DNA from: Janthinobacterium sp. UMAB-56
GTDB lineage: Bacteria > Pseudomonadota > Gammaproteobacteria > Burkholderiales > Burkholderiaceae_D
Direction of reading: 5' to 3'
NCBI RefSeq assembly: GCF_900095265.1
Contig: NZ_LT607662.1
Span: forward strand, 101,910-165,909
DNA: 64,000 nt
Within the stretch, counting starts at the first letter, position 1. Each line of letters opens with the position of its first letter. The notes under the pieces were generated by a model that saw nothing but the letters and a program-made list of their open reading frames with translations, was not told where the DNA came from and ran no database searches. Positions 16,873 through 25,521 of the stretch are shown one piece after another. The position numbers and the translations under genes were made by a program.

Positions 16873-19800
16873 ATGAGTCACTTTCTGGACCGCCTGAAAT
16901 TTTTTAGCAAGCCCGCCGAGCCGTTTTCCAACGGCCATGGCACCGTGGTCGATGAAGACCGTACCTGGGAAAATGCCTACCGCCAGCGCTGGCAGCACGA
17001 CAAGATCGTGCGTTCCACGCATGGCGTGAATTGCACCGGCTCGTGCAGCTGGAAGGTGTATGTCAAGAATGGCTTGATCACCTGGGAAACCCAGCAGACC
17101 GATTACCCGCGCACGCGTCCCGACCTGCCCAACCACGAGCCGCGCGGCTGCCCGCGCGGCGCCAGCTATTCCTGGTATGTGTATTCGGCCCAGCGCGTAA
17201 AGTATCCGATGGTGCGCGGCCGCCTGATGGAAATGTGGCGCGAAGCGCGCAAGACCATGGACCCCGTCACCGCCTGGGACTGGATCAGCCAGGACCCCGT
17301 GCGCTCGCAGCAGTACAAATCCATCCGTGGCCTGGGCGGCTTCGTGCGCGCCACCTGGGAAGAGTCGAATGAAATCATCGCCGCTGCGAATGCGCTGACG
17401 ATCAAGAAATACGGCCCGGACCGCATCGTCGGCTTCTCGCCGATTCCCGCCATGTCCATGGTCAGCTATGCCTCCGGCACGCGTTACCTGTCGCTGATCG
17501 GTGGCGTGGCCCTGAGCTTCTACGACTGGTACTGCGACTTGCCGCCCGCCAGTCCGCAAGTGTGGGGCGAGCAGACGGACGTGCCGGAATCGGCCGACTG
17601 GTACAACTCGACTTATCTGATGGTGTGGGGTTCGAACGTGCCGATGACGCGCACGCCGGATGCCCACTTCTACACGGAAGTGCGCTACAAGGGCACGAAA
17701 ACCGTGGCCATCTCGCCCGATTACGGCGAAATGGTGAAGTTCGGCGACATCTGGCTGGCGCCGAAACAGGGCACGGACGCGGCGCTGGCGCTGGCCATGG
17801 GCCACGTGATCCTGAAGGAATTCCATGCCGAAGGGCAGAGCGCCTACTTCCGCGACTATGCGCGCCAGTACACGGACTTCCCCATGCTGGTGCTGCTCAA
17901 GGAGCATAACGGCACCCTGGTGCCCGATTACTTCCTGCGCGCTTCGCACCTGGACAACAACCTCGACGAGATCAACAATCCGGAATGGAAAACCCTGGTC
18001 ATTGACGAAACCACGGGTGCGATTACGGCGCCGGCCGGCACCATCGGCTTCCGCTGGGGCGAGTCGGGCAAGTGGAACCTGGAGCAGAAGGCGGGTGGCA
18101 GCGGCGTGCCTATCGTGCCGATGCTGTCCCTGATTAACGACAGCGACGCCGTCACGGAAGTGGGTTTCGCCTACTTCGGCGGCAAGGATGCGGCCGACAT
18201 GCTGCTGCGCAAAGTGCCGGTGAAAACCATCCGTCTGGCCGACGGCACGACGGGCCTCGTTACCACCGTGTTCGACCTGACCCTGGCCAACTACGGTATC
18301 GACCGTGGCCTCGGTGGCGCCAATGTTGCGGAAAGCTATGACGACGACGTGCCCTATACCCCGGCTTGGCAGGAAAAGCACACGGGCGTGAAACGCGCCG
18401 ACGTCATCACCGTGGCGCGCCAGTTCGCGCAAAACGCGGACCAGACGCGCGGCAAGAGCATGGTCATCGTGGGCGCCGGCCTGAATCACTGGTACCACAT
18501 GGACATGACCTATCGCGGCATCATCAACATGCTGATGATGTGCGGCTGTATCGGCCAGTCCGGCGGCGGCTGGGCCCATTACGTGGGCCAGGAAAAACTG
18601 CGTCCGCAAACGGGATGGACGCCATTGGCCTTCGCCCAGGACTGGGTGCGTCCGATGCGCCAGATGAACGGCACCTCGTTCTTCTATGCGCACACCAGCC
18701 AGTGGCGCCACGAAAAGCTGGAAACGGGCGACATCGCCTCGCCATCGGCGGCCAGCGGCACGGGCGAGCTGACGCTGCTCGATTACAACGCCAAGGCTGA
18801 ACGCATGGGCTGGCTGCCATCGGCGCCGCAGCTGCAAACCAATCCGCTGGAAGTGGCCAAGGCCGCCAAGGCGGCAGGGCAGGCACCGGCCGCGTATGCG
18901 CTAGCCCAGATCAAGGCGGGCCAGCTGCAGTTTTCGTGCGACGACCCGGACAATCCAGCCAACTTCCCGCGCAATATGTTTGTCTGGCGTTCGAACATCC
19001 TGGGCAGTTCGGGCAAGGGCCACGAATACTTCCTCAAGTATTTGCTGGGCACGCAGAATGGCTTGCTCAGCGACGAAGACGACTGCATCACGCCCAAACA
19101 GGTGAAAGTGCGTCCCGCCGCCGAAGGCAAGCTCGATCTGCTGGTGGTGCTGGACTTCCGCATGTCAACCACGTGTCTGTATGGCGACGTGGTGCTGCCG
19201 ACGGCCACCTGGTATGAAAAAGACGATCTGAACACCTCCGACATGCATCCCTTCATCCACCCCTTGTCGGAAGCCGTGCAGCCCTTGTGGCAATCGAAGT
19301 CGGACTGGGAAATCTACAAGGGCATCGCCGAGAAATTCTCGGAAATCGGCGGCGAATTGCTGGGCACCCAGCAAGACATCATCCTCACGCCGCTGATGCA
19401 CGATACCCCTGGTGAGTTGGGCCAGCCTTTCGATCCCAAGGATTGGCGCGCCGGCGAATGCGACGCCATTCCCGGCAAGACCATGCCGAACATGACGGTG
19501 GTCGAACGCAATTACCGCGACGTCTACAAGAAGTTCACCTCGATCGGGCCGCTGCTGGAAAGCGTCGGCAATGGCGGCAAGGGCATTTCCTGGAAAACGG
19601 GCCATGAAGTGGACGTGTTGCGCGGCATCAACCGCACGGTGCTCGAAGAAGGCGTGTCGCAGGGCCAGCCGCGCCTCGATACGGCCATCGATGCGGCTGA
19701 AATGATACTCACGCTGGCGCCGGAAACGAATGGCCACGTGGCCGTCAAGGCCTGGGCCGCGCTGTCTTCCATCACGGGACGCGAGCATACGCATCTGGCC

Positions 19801-20571
19801 AAGCCGCGCGAGCATGACAGCATCCGTTTCCGCGACGTGCAGGCGCAGCCGCGCAAGATCATTTCCTCGCCTACGTGGTCGGGCCTGGAAAGCGAAGAAG
19901 TCAGCTACACGGCCGGCTATACCAATGTGCATGAACTGATCCCATGGCGCACCTTGACGGGCCGCCAGCAGTTTTACCAGGATCATTTGTGGATGCGCGA
20001 TTTTGGCGAGGGACTGTGCGTGTACAAGCCTGCCATCAACACGAAGACGACGCAAGCGCTGCTGGGCACCAAGCCGAATGGCAACAAGGAACTGGCGCTG
20101 AACTTTTTGACATCGCACCAGAAGTGGGGCATCCACTCCACGTATTCGGACAACCTGCGCATGTTGACGCTGTCGCGCGGCGGGCCGCACGTGTGGCTGT
20201 CGGAAATTGACGCGAAGACGGCCGGCATCGTCGACAACGACTGGATCGAGGTCTTCAACGTGAATGGCAGCCTGACGGCGCGCGCCATCGTCAGCCAGCG
20301 CATCCCGGCCGGCATGACGATGATGTATCACGCGCAGGAAAAAATCATCAACGTGCCAGGCGCGGAGATGACGGGCAAGCGGGGCGGCATCCATAACTCG
20401 GTGACGCGCGCCGTGCCCAAGCCGACGCACATGATAGGCGGCTATGCCCAGCTGGCCTACGGCTTCAATTACTACGGCACGGTGGGCTCCAACCGCGATG
20501 AATTCGTATTGGTGCGCAAGATGAACAAGGTTGACTGGCTCGAAGGCCCGTTGCAGGAAGAAGGAGCATAG
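16873..20571 (+). CDS. narG: Respiratory nitrate reductase, alpha subunit (Mo-bisMGD)
   Basis: NarG reduces nitrate to nitrite at a molybdenum bis-MGD centre on the cytoplasmic face of the inner membrane. The 1232-residue length is normal. The start follows a strong GGAGGT site. The FS0 cluster ligands His50, Cys54, Cys58 and Cys93 are present in HGVNCTGSC and RGCPRG, and the molybdenum ligand Asp222 lies in WYCDLPPASP. NWGSNVP-like and TRTPDAHFYTEVRYKG blocks match the family. There is no classical Tat signal: the N-terminus keeps the vestigial form used by cytoplasm-facing NarG. It is first of narGHJI, one base from narH. It faces away from the small minus-strand gene, so it probably has its own promoter besides read-through from narK1K2. 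Confidence 0.98.
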   Translation: MSHFLDRLKFFSKPAEPFSNGHGTVVDEDRTWENAYRQRWQHDKIVRSTHGVNCTGSCSWKVYVKNGLITWETQQTDYPRTRPDLPNHEPRGCPRGASYSWYVYSAQRVKYPMVRGRLMEMWREARKTMDPVTAWDWISQDPVRSQQYKSIRGLGGFVRATWEESNEIIAAANALTIKKYGPDRIVGFSPIPAMSMVSYASGTRYLSLIGGVALSFYDWYCDLPPASPQVWGEQTDVPESADWYNSTYLMVWGSNVPMTRTPDAHFYTEVRYKGTKTVAISPDYGEMVKFGDIWLAPKQGTDAALALAMGHVILKEFHAEGQSAYFRDYARQYTDFPMLVLLKEHNGTLVPDYFLRASHLDNNLDEINNPEWKTLVIDETTGAITAPAGTIGFRWGESGKWNLEQKAGGSGVPIVPMLSLINDSDAVTEVGFAYFGGKDAADMLLRKVPVKTIRLADGTTGLVTTVFDLTLANYGIDRGLGGANVAESYDDDVPYTPAWQEKHTGVKRADVITVARQFAQNADQTRGKSMVIVGAGLNHWYHMDMTYRGIINMLMMCGCIGQSGGGWAHYVGQEKLRPQTGWTPLAFAQDWVRPMRQMNGTSFFYAHTSQWRHEKLETGDIASPSAASGTGELTLLDYNAKAERMGWLPSAPQLQTNPLEVAKAAKAAGQAPAAYALAQIKAGQLQFSCDDPDNPANFPRNMFVWRSNILGSSGKGHEYFLKYLLGTQNGLLSDEDDCITPKQVKVRPAAEGKLDLLVVLDFRMSTTCLYGDVVLPTATWYEKDDLNTSDMHPFIHPLSEAVQPLWQSKSDWEIYKGIAEKFSEIGGELLGTQQDIILTPLMHDTPGELGQPFDPKDWRAGECDAIPGKTMPNMTVVERNYRDVYKKFTSIGPLLESVGNGGKGISWKTGHEVDVLRGINRTVLEEGVSQGQPRLDTAIDAAEMILTLAPETNGHVAVKAWAALSSITGREHTHLAKPREHDSIRFRDVQAQPRKIISSPTWSGLESEEVSYTAGYTNVHELIPWRTLTGRQQFYQDHLWMRDFGEGLCVYKPAINTKTTQALLGTKPNGNKELALNFLTSHQKWGIHSTYSDNLRMLTLSRGGPHVWLSEIDAKTAGIVDNDWIEVFNVNGSLTARAIVSQRIPAGMTMMYHAQEKIINVPGAEMTGKRGGIHNSVTRAVPKPTHMIGGYAQLAYGFNYYGTVGSNRDEFVLVRKMNKVDWLEGPLQEEGA

Positions 20572-20572
20572 T

Positions 20573-22123
20573 ATGAAAATCAGAGCGCAAATCGGCATGG
20601 TGCTGAACCTGGACAAGTGCATCGGCTGCCACACCTGTTCCGTCACGTGCAAGAACGTGTGGACCAGCCGTGACGGCGTCGAGTACGCATGGTTCAACAA
20701 CGTCGAAACCAAGCCGGGCATCGGCTATCCGAAGCAGTGGGAAAACCAGGACAAGTGGAATGGCGGCTGGCGCCGCACGGACGCGGGCAAGATCGAGCCA
20801 CGCCAGGGCAGCCGCCTGAAAATCCTGGCCAATATCTTCGCCAACCCGAACCTGCCCGCCATCGACGAATACTACGAGCCGTTCACCTACGACTACGAGC
20901 ACCTGCAAAGCGCGCCGTTGTCGCAGACGCCGCCGACGGCCCGTCCGATCTCCGTGCTGACGGGGAAAAAGATGGAAAAAATCGAGTGGGGTCCGAATTG
21001 GGAAGATGACCTGGGCGGTGAATTTGCCCAGCGCAGCAAGGACAAGCTGTTCGACAACATGCAGAAGGAGATGTACGGCACCTTCGAAAACACCTTCATG
21101 ATGTATCTGCCGCGCCTGTGCGAGCATTGTCTCAACCCGACGTGCGTGGCGTCCTGCCCTTCCGGCTCCGTGTACAAGCGCGAAGACGACGGCATCGTGC
21201 TGATCGACCAGGACAAGTGCCGCGGCTGGCGCATGTGCATCTCCGGTTGTCCGTACAAGAAGATTTACTACAATTGGTCGTCAGGCAAGGCGGAGAAGTG
21301 CACCTTCTGCTTCCCCCGCATCGAAGCTGGCCAGCCTACCGTGTGCTCGGAAACGTGCGTGGGCCGCATCCGCTACCTGGGCGTGCTGCTGTACGACGCC
21401 GACAAGATCGAGGCTGCCGCCTCCGTGCCGCAAGAGCAGGACCTGTACCAGGCGCAGCTGGACCTGTTCCTCGATCCGCACGACCCGGCCATCATCGCCG
21501 AAGCGCGCCGCCAGGGCATCCCGGACCTGTGGCTGGAAGCGGCCGTCAAGTCGCCCGTCTACAAGATGGCCGTCGAATGGAAAGTGGCGTTTCCGCTGCA
21601 TCCCGAATACCGCACCTTGCCGATGGTGTGGTACGTGCCACCCCTGTCGCCGATCCAGGCGGCGGCCGAATCGGGCAAGCTGGGCGTGAACGGCATGCTG
21701 CCCGACACGCAAAGCCTGCGCATTCCCGTGCAGTACCTGGCCAATCTGCTGACGGCAGGCGACCAGCCGCCCATCGTCTCGGCGCTGGACCGCATGCTGG
21801 CCATGCGCGCCTATATGCGCAGCAAGACGGTCGAGAAGGTGGAAAACCTCACGGTCCTCAAGCAGGTGGGCTTGAGCAAGGCGCAGGTGGAGGACATGTA
21901 CCACATCATGGCCATCGCCAATTACGAAGACCGCTTCGTCATCCCCAGCAGCCACAAGGAAATGGCCGAGGACAGCTTCAACGAGAAGGGTTCGTGCGGC
22001 TTCAGCTTCGGCAACGGCTGCTCGGACGGCAGCAGCGAGCCGACCTTGTTCGGCAAGAAAAAACACGGTTCGGCCATCTTCATGCAGATGCCGAAGTCGC
22101 GCAAAACGGCGCCAGGCGCCTAA
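20573..22123 (+). CDS. narH: Respiratory nitrate reductase, beta subunit (Fe-S)
   Basis: NarH passes electrons from the NarI hemes to NarG through one 3Fe-4S and three 4Fe-4S clusters. The 516-residue frame starts at MKIRAQIGMVLNLDKCIGCH one base after the narG stop, with AGGAAGAAGGAG upstream. The first motif has Cys16, Cys19, Cys22 and Cys26. Further groups are CEHCLNPTCVASC, CRGWRMCISGCPYKK (Trp in place of Cys, the expected 3Fe-4S pattern) and CTFCFPRIEAGQPTVCSETC. A Gly/Ser/Cys-rich tail (SCGFSFGNGCSDGSSE) is present. All expected ligands are visible. Confidence 0.98.
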   Translation: MKIRAQIGMVLNLDKCIGCHTCSVTCKNVWTSRDGVEYAWFNNVETKPGIGYPKQWENQDKWNGGWRRTDAGKIEPRQGSRLKILANIFANPNLPAIDEYYEPFTYDYEHLQSAPLSQTPPTARPISVLTGKKMEKIEWGPNWEDDLGGEFAQRSKDKLFDNMQKEMYGTFENTFMMYLPRLCEHCLNPTCVASCPSGSVYKREDDGIVLIDQDKCRGWRMCISGCPYKKIYYNWSSGKAEKCTFCFPRIEAGQPTVCSETCVGRIRYLGVLLYDADKIEAAASVPQEQDLYQAQLDLFLDPHDPAIIAEARRQGIPDLWLEAAVKSPVYKMAVEWKVAFPLHPEYRTLPMVWYVPPLSPIQAAAESGKLGVNGMLPDTQSLRIPVQYLANLLTAGDQPPIVSALDRMLAMRAYMRSKTVEKVENLTVLKQVGLSKAQVEDMYHIMAIANYEDRFVIPSSHKEMAEDSFNEKGSCGFSFGNGCSDGSSEPTLFGKKKHGSAIFMQMPKSRKTAPGA

Positions 22124-22132
22124 GGAACCGAT

Positions 22133-22813
22133 ATGACACTCGCCATGCATCACTATCAAATCCTCTCGCGCCTGCTGCTGTATCCGGAGCCAGAGCTGAT
22201 CGCGCACCTGCCGCAGCTGGACGCGGCGCTGGCCGCCATGCCGGAGCAGCACGCCTTGATGACCCCCTTGCTGCGGCCCTTGCTGGCGCACCTGGAAAGC
22301 AGCAGCCTGATCGACCTGCAGCAGCAGTACGTGGCCACCTTCGACCGCAATCCGTCGCACTCGCTGCACCTGTTCGAGCATATCCACGGCGAATCGCGCG
22401 ACCGGGGCCAGGCCATGGTCGATCTGATGGAGGAGTACAAGCGCCACGGCCTGCAAATGGTGGGCGACGACTTGCCCGACTTCGTGCCCCTGTTCCTGGA
22501 ATTTTTGGCGCAGCTCGATGAAGCGGTATCGGCGCCGTTGCTGGGCGACGCCGTCCACGTGCTGGCGCACATCGGCCGCAAGCTGACGGCCAACGGCAGT
22601 GCGTATGCGCCCGTCTTCTCGGTGCTTGAACGCCTGAGTCCCGTGGCGGCCGAAATGCTGGCCGAACCGCCGATTCGCGACATGGATGAAGCGCTGGAAA
22701 CCTTCGGTCCCGGCGCGGACGGTGTCGAGCCCTTGCTGCGCCAAGGCCAGGGCCAGTTCGCCGGCGGCGTCCATCCCGTGCATTTTCACCCGCAGCCGCG
22801 GCGCGCCGCTTGA
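22133..22813 (+). CDS. narJ: Nitrate reductase assembly chaperone NarJ
   Basis: NarJ is a cytoplasmic chaperone that holds apo-NarGH until the molybdenum cofactor and Fe-S clusters are inserted and the complex docks on NarI. The 226-residue protein starts 9 nt after narH, with AAGGA upstream. The all-helical TorD/NarJ fold is suggested by ILSRLLLYPEPELIAHLP, the YVATFDRNPSHSLHLFEHIHGESRDRG block (typical of NarJ) and LPDFVPLFLEFLAQL. The C-terminal tail after about residue 195 is Gly/His/Arg-rich and likely disordered. Confidence 0.95.
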   Translation: MTLAMHHYQILSRLLLYPEPELIAHLPQLDAALAAMPEQHALMTPLLRPLLAHLESSSLIDLQQQYVATFDRNPSHSLHLFEHIHGESRDRGQAMVDLMEEYKRHGLQMVGDDLPDFVPLFLEFLAQLDEAVSAPLLGDAVHVLAHIGRKLTANGSAYAPVFSVLERLSPVAAEMLAEPPIRDMDEALETFGPGADGVEPLLRQGQGQFAGGVHPVHFHPQPRRAA

Positions 22814-22847
22814 ACGGCCGCCTGCGCCCGCATGAGGAGAGTACATC

Positions 22848-23534
22848 ATGAGTAATTATCTGCATCAATTTGTGTATGGCATTTATCCATACATCGCGCT
22901 GGCCATCTTTTTTCTCGGTAGCCTGATTCGCTACGACCGCGAGCAATATACGTGGAAGTCCGATTCCAGCCAGCTGCTGCACCGTGGCAGCCTGCGCCTG
23001 GGTAATATCCTGTTCCACCTTGGCATCATCGGCCTGCTGTTCGGCCATGCGGCCGGCCTGCTCACCCCCGTCTGGGTGTGGGATACGCTGGGCGTGTCGC
23101 ATAGCCTGAAACAGGGCGTGGCCATGGCGGCCGGCGGCGTGATGGGCGGCCTGTGCCTGGCTGGCCTGCTGATCCTGCTGGTGCGCCGCTTTTCCAATGA
23201 CCGGTTGCGCGCCGTCACCACGGCCGGCGACAAGCTGGTGATGCTGTGGATACTGCTGACCTTGCTGCTGGGCCTGTCGTCGATTTCTGTCTCGGCTTCG
23301 CACATGGATGGCCACATGATGGTCTTGCTGATGCACTGGGCACAGCACATCGTCACCTTCCGCATCGACGCCGCCAGCTTCATCGTCGATGCACCGCTGG
23401 TGTTCAAGCTGCATCTGTTCATGGGCATGTCGCTGTTCGTCATCTTCCCGTTCACCCGCCTGGTGCACGTGTGGAGCGGCTTTGGCGCCATCGGATACCT
23501 GGGCCGTGCCTATCAACTGGTTCGCCGCCGCTAA
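22848..23534 (+). CDS. narI: Respiratory nitrate reductase, gamma subunit (cytochrome b)
   Basis: NarI is the diheme membrane anchor that oxidises quinol. The 228-residue protein starts after GAGGAGAG and has five hydrophobic helices. The four heme histidines line up with the known pattern: His57 and His67 in FHLGIIGLLFGH, and His189 and His207 in KLHLFMGMSLF and LVHVWSG. The C-terminus is short and basic. It completes narGHJI and is followed 15 nt later by a peptidyl-prolyl isomerase gene. Confidence 0.97.
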   Translation: MSNYLHQFVYGIYPYIALAIFFLGSLIRYDREQYTWKSDSSQLLHRGSLRLGNILFHLGIIGLLFGHAAGLLTPVWVWDTLGVSHSLKQGVAMAAGGVMGGLCLAGLLILLVRRFSNDRLRAVTTAGDKLVMLWILLTLLLGLSSISVSASHMDGHMMVLLMHWAQHIVTFRIDAASFIVDAPLVFKLHLFMGMSLFVIFPFTRLVHVWSGFGAIGYLGRAYQLVRRR

Positions 23535-23549
23535 GAAAGGAGCTACATC

Positions 23550-24296
23550 ATGGGAATCTCTGTCAATGGCATCGATATCGACGATGCCGACATCGCGCAG
23601 GAACTGCCGCATCACGACAGCGCCGGCAATCCGCTGAAACAGGCCGTGCATGAATTGGTGCTGCGCCGGCTGCTACTGGACGAAGCCGAACGCCTCGGCG
23701 TGCCGGGCGGCAGCGATGACGATCGCATCGAGGCGCTGTTTGCGCAGGAAGTGCGCGTGCCGCCCGCCGACGATGCCGCTTGCCGCACCTTTCATGCGCA
23801 GCGCCCGCAGCTGTTTCGCAGCGGCGCGCTGGTCGAGGCGCGCCACATCCTGTTCCAGGTGACGCCGGAAGCGCCGCTGGAGCTGCTGCGCGCGACGGCG
23901 CAAGCCGTGCTCGATGCCTTGAAACTGGCGCCAGAGCGCTTCGGCGAACTGGCGGCGCAGTATTCGAACTGCCCGTCCGGCGCCCTGGGCGGGAGCCTGG
24001 GCCAGCTGTCGCCGGGCCAGAGCGTGCCGGAGTTCGACGCGCTGCTGTTCCGCCTGGAGGCGGGCGCGCTGGCCGGGCATTTGCTGGAAACGCGCTTCGG
24101 CTATCACATCGTGCAGGTGCAGCGCCGCGTCGAAGGCCAGGCCATGCCGTATGAAACGGTGCAGGCGCAGATCGCCGACCGCCTGTCGCGCGCCGCGTGG
24201 CAGCGCGCCGTGCACCAGTATCTGCATTTGCTGGTGGGACGGGCCGACATCGCCGGCGTCGCGCTGGAAGGCACAGCCAGTGCGCTGGTTCAGTAG
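23550..24296 (+). CDS. Parvulin-type peptidyl-prolyl cis-trans isomerase of the nar operon
   Basis: The 248-residue protein begins at an ATG after AGAAAGGAGC. Residues about 95-200 form a parvulin rotamase domain (ARHILFQV, FGELAAQYSNCPSGALGGSLG, FGYHIVQVQRR). The N-terminal part is helical, as in NifM-like and SurA-like isomerases. There is no signal peptide, so it should act in the cytoplasm, which fits a folding role for the cytoplasmic NarGHJ complex. A parvulin gene after narI recurs in betaproteobacteria, which supports but does not prove a maturation role. A 14-bp tandem repeat follows the stop. Confidence 0.9.
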   Translation: MGISVNGIDIDDADIAQELPHHDSAGNPLKQAVHELVLRRLLLDEAERLGVPGGSDDDRIEALFAQEVRVPPADDAACRTFHAQRPQLFRSGALVEARHILFQVTPEAPLELLRATAQAVLDALKLAPERFGELAAQYSNCPSGALGGSLGQLSPGQSVPEFDALLFRLEAGALAGHLLETRFGYHIVQVQRRVEGQAMPYETVQAQIADRLSRAAWQRAVHQYLHLLVGRADIAGVALEGTASALVQ

Positions 24297-24297
24297 A

Positions 24298-24325
24298 CTG
24301 AAATGCGTAGGCTGAAATGCGTAGG
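24298..24325 (+). repeat. Two exact tandem copies of a 14-bp unit
   Basis: The unit CTGAAATGCGTAGG occurs twice head to tail, followed by a degenerate third copy (CCGGAAGGCGTAG). It begins 2 nt after the isomerase stop codon in the gap before moaA. Simple slippage is the likeliest origin. Confidence 0.85.
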
Positions 24326-24412
24326 CCGGAAGGCGTAGTGCGCTAGGCCTTATGGGGCACAGCCAGATCGTGCCCCAGCCCTTACAATCGAGGATGAAAC
24401 AGGAGTTGTGTC

Positions 24413-25399
24413 ATGGGTAGCGTCAAGTTGCAGGACCGATTTGGCCGTTCGATCGATTATGTGCGGCTGTCCGTCACCGACCGCTGCGATTTGCGCTGCA
24501 GTTATTGCATGCCCAAGGGATTTCGCGGCTTCGAAGAGCCGAAGGATTGGCTGACGTTCGACGAGATCGAGCGCCTGCTGGGAATTTTTGTACGCCTCGG
24601 CACGCGCCGCGTGCGCCTGACGGGCGGCGAGCCGCTGTTGCGGCGCGACCTGCCCGAGCTGGCGCAGCGGCTGTCCGCGCTGCCCGGCTTGCAGGATCTG
24701 TCGCTGTCGACGAATGCCACCCAATTGGGCAAGCACGCCGCAGCCTTGCGCGCGGCGGGCGTGGACCGCATCAATGTCAGCCTGGACTCCCTGGACCGCG
24801 CCTGCATGCAGCAGATCACGGGGCGCGACAGCTTGCAGCCTATCCTGGACGGCCTGGTGGCGGGCAAGGCGGCCGGTTTTGACCCCATCAAGATCAATAT
24901 GGTGGCCATGCGCGGCATCAATGACAGCCAGATCGAGGCCATGGCCGGGTTTTGCATCGAGCAGCAGTTCATCCTGCGCCTGATCGAAGCCATGCCCATG
25001 GGCAGCACGGGCCGCAATGCCCGCTACCTGCCGCTCGGTCCCGTGCGCGAGCGCCTGGCGGCCCGCTTTGGCCTGGTGCCGCAGGCGATGGAGCTCGGTG
25101 GCGGGCCGGCGCGCTATATGGCGACCCCCGATGGGCGCTCGAGCATAGGCTTCATCACGCCCATGTCGCAGCATTTTTGCGCCAGTTGCAACCGCGTGCG
25201 CCTGTCCGTCGATGGTACCCTGTACCTGTGCCTGGGCCAGGAAGAGAAGTTCGCCTTCGGTCCCATGCTGCGCGGCGGGGCCACCGATGCGCAGATCGAA
25301 GCGGCGATCCGCGCCGCCATCGAACTGAAGCCGCAGCAGCATGATTTCAATACGCAGCCCGATAAAATTATCCGGTTCATGGCACAGACGGGCGGCTGA
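24413..25399 (+). CDS. moaA: GTP 3',8-cyclase MoaA
   Basis: MoaA is the radical-SAM enzyme that, with MoaC, makes cyclic pyranopterin from GTP, the first step of molybdenum cofactor synthesis. The 328-residue protein starts after ACAGGAG. The SAM cluster cysteines are Cys25, Cys29 and Cys32 (CDLRCSYC). RLTGGEPLLR is the SAM-binding GGE block. The substrate cluster CASCNRVRLSVDGTLYLC lies near the C-terminus, and the chain ends with the conserved GG. A moaA copy inside a nar island supplies extra cofactor when nitrate reductase is induced (inference). No other moa, moe or mob gene is in the window. Confidence 0.96.
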   Translation: MGSVKLQDRFGRSIDYVRLSVTDRCDLRCSYCMPKGFRGFEEPKDWLTFDEIERLLGIFVRLGTRRVRLTGGEPLLRRDLPELAQRLSALPGLQDLSLSTNATQLGKHAAALRAAGVDRINVSLDSLDRACMQQITGRDSLQPILDGLVAGKAAGFDPIKINMVAMRGINDSQIEAMAGFCIEQQFILRLIEAMPMGSTGRNARYLPLGPVRERLAARFGLVPQAMELGGGPARYMATPDGRSSIGFITPMSQHFCASCNRVRLSVDGTLYLCLGQEEKFAFGPMLRGGATDAQIEAAIRAAIELKPQQHDFNTQPDKIIRFMAQTGG

Positions 25400-25416
25400 G
25401 TGGAGGTGTCACTGCT

Positions 25417-25443
25417 GGGGTCAGATCCGCCGGGTCTGACCCC
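25417..25443. repeat. REP-like palindrome GGGGTCAGA-N9-TCTGACCCC
   Basis: Perfect 9-bp arms with a 9-nt loop lie 17 nt after moaA. GGGGTCAGACCC-type palindromes are scattered between genes in many betaproteobacteria and are often linked to REP-associated transposases. Here it could also end the moaA transcript. Only one copy is in the window. Confidence 0.65.
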
Positions 25444-25521
25444 GGATCTTGGCCTGTGGGTGGAGTGATGTCGCTGACTTGACTGCATAGGGGCCACAAA
25501 CAGGCATTTATTAGGGGTAGT

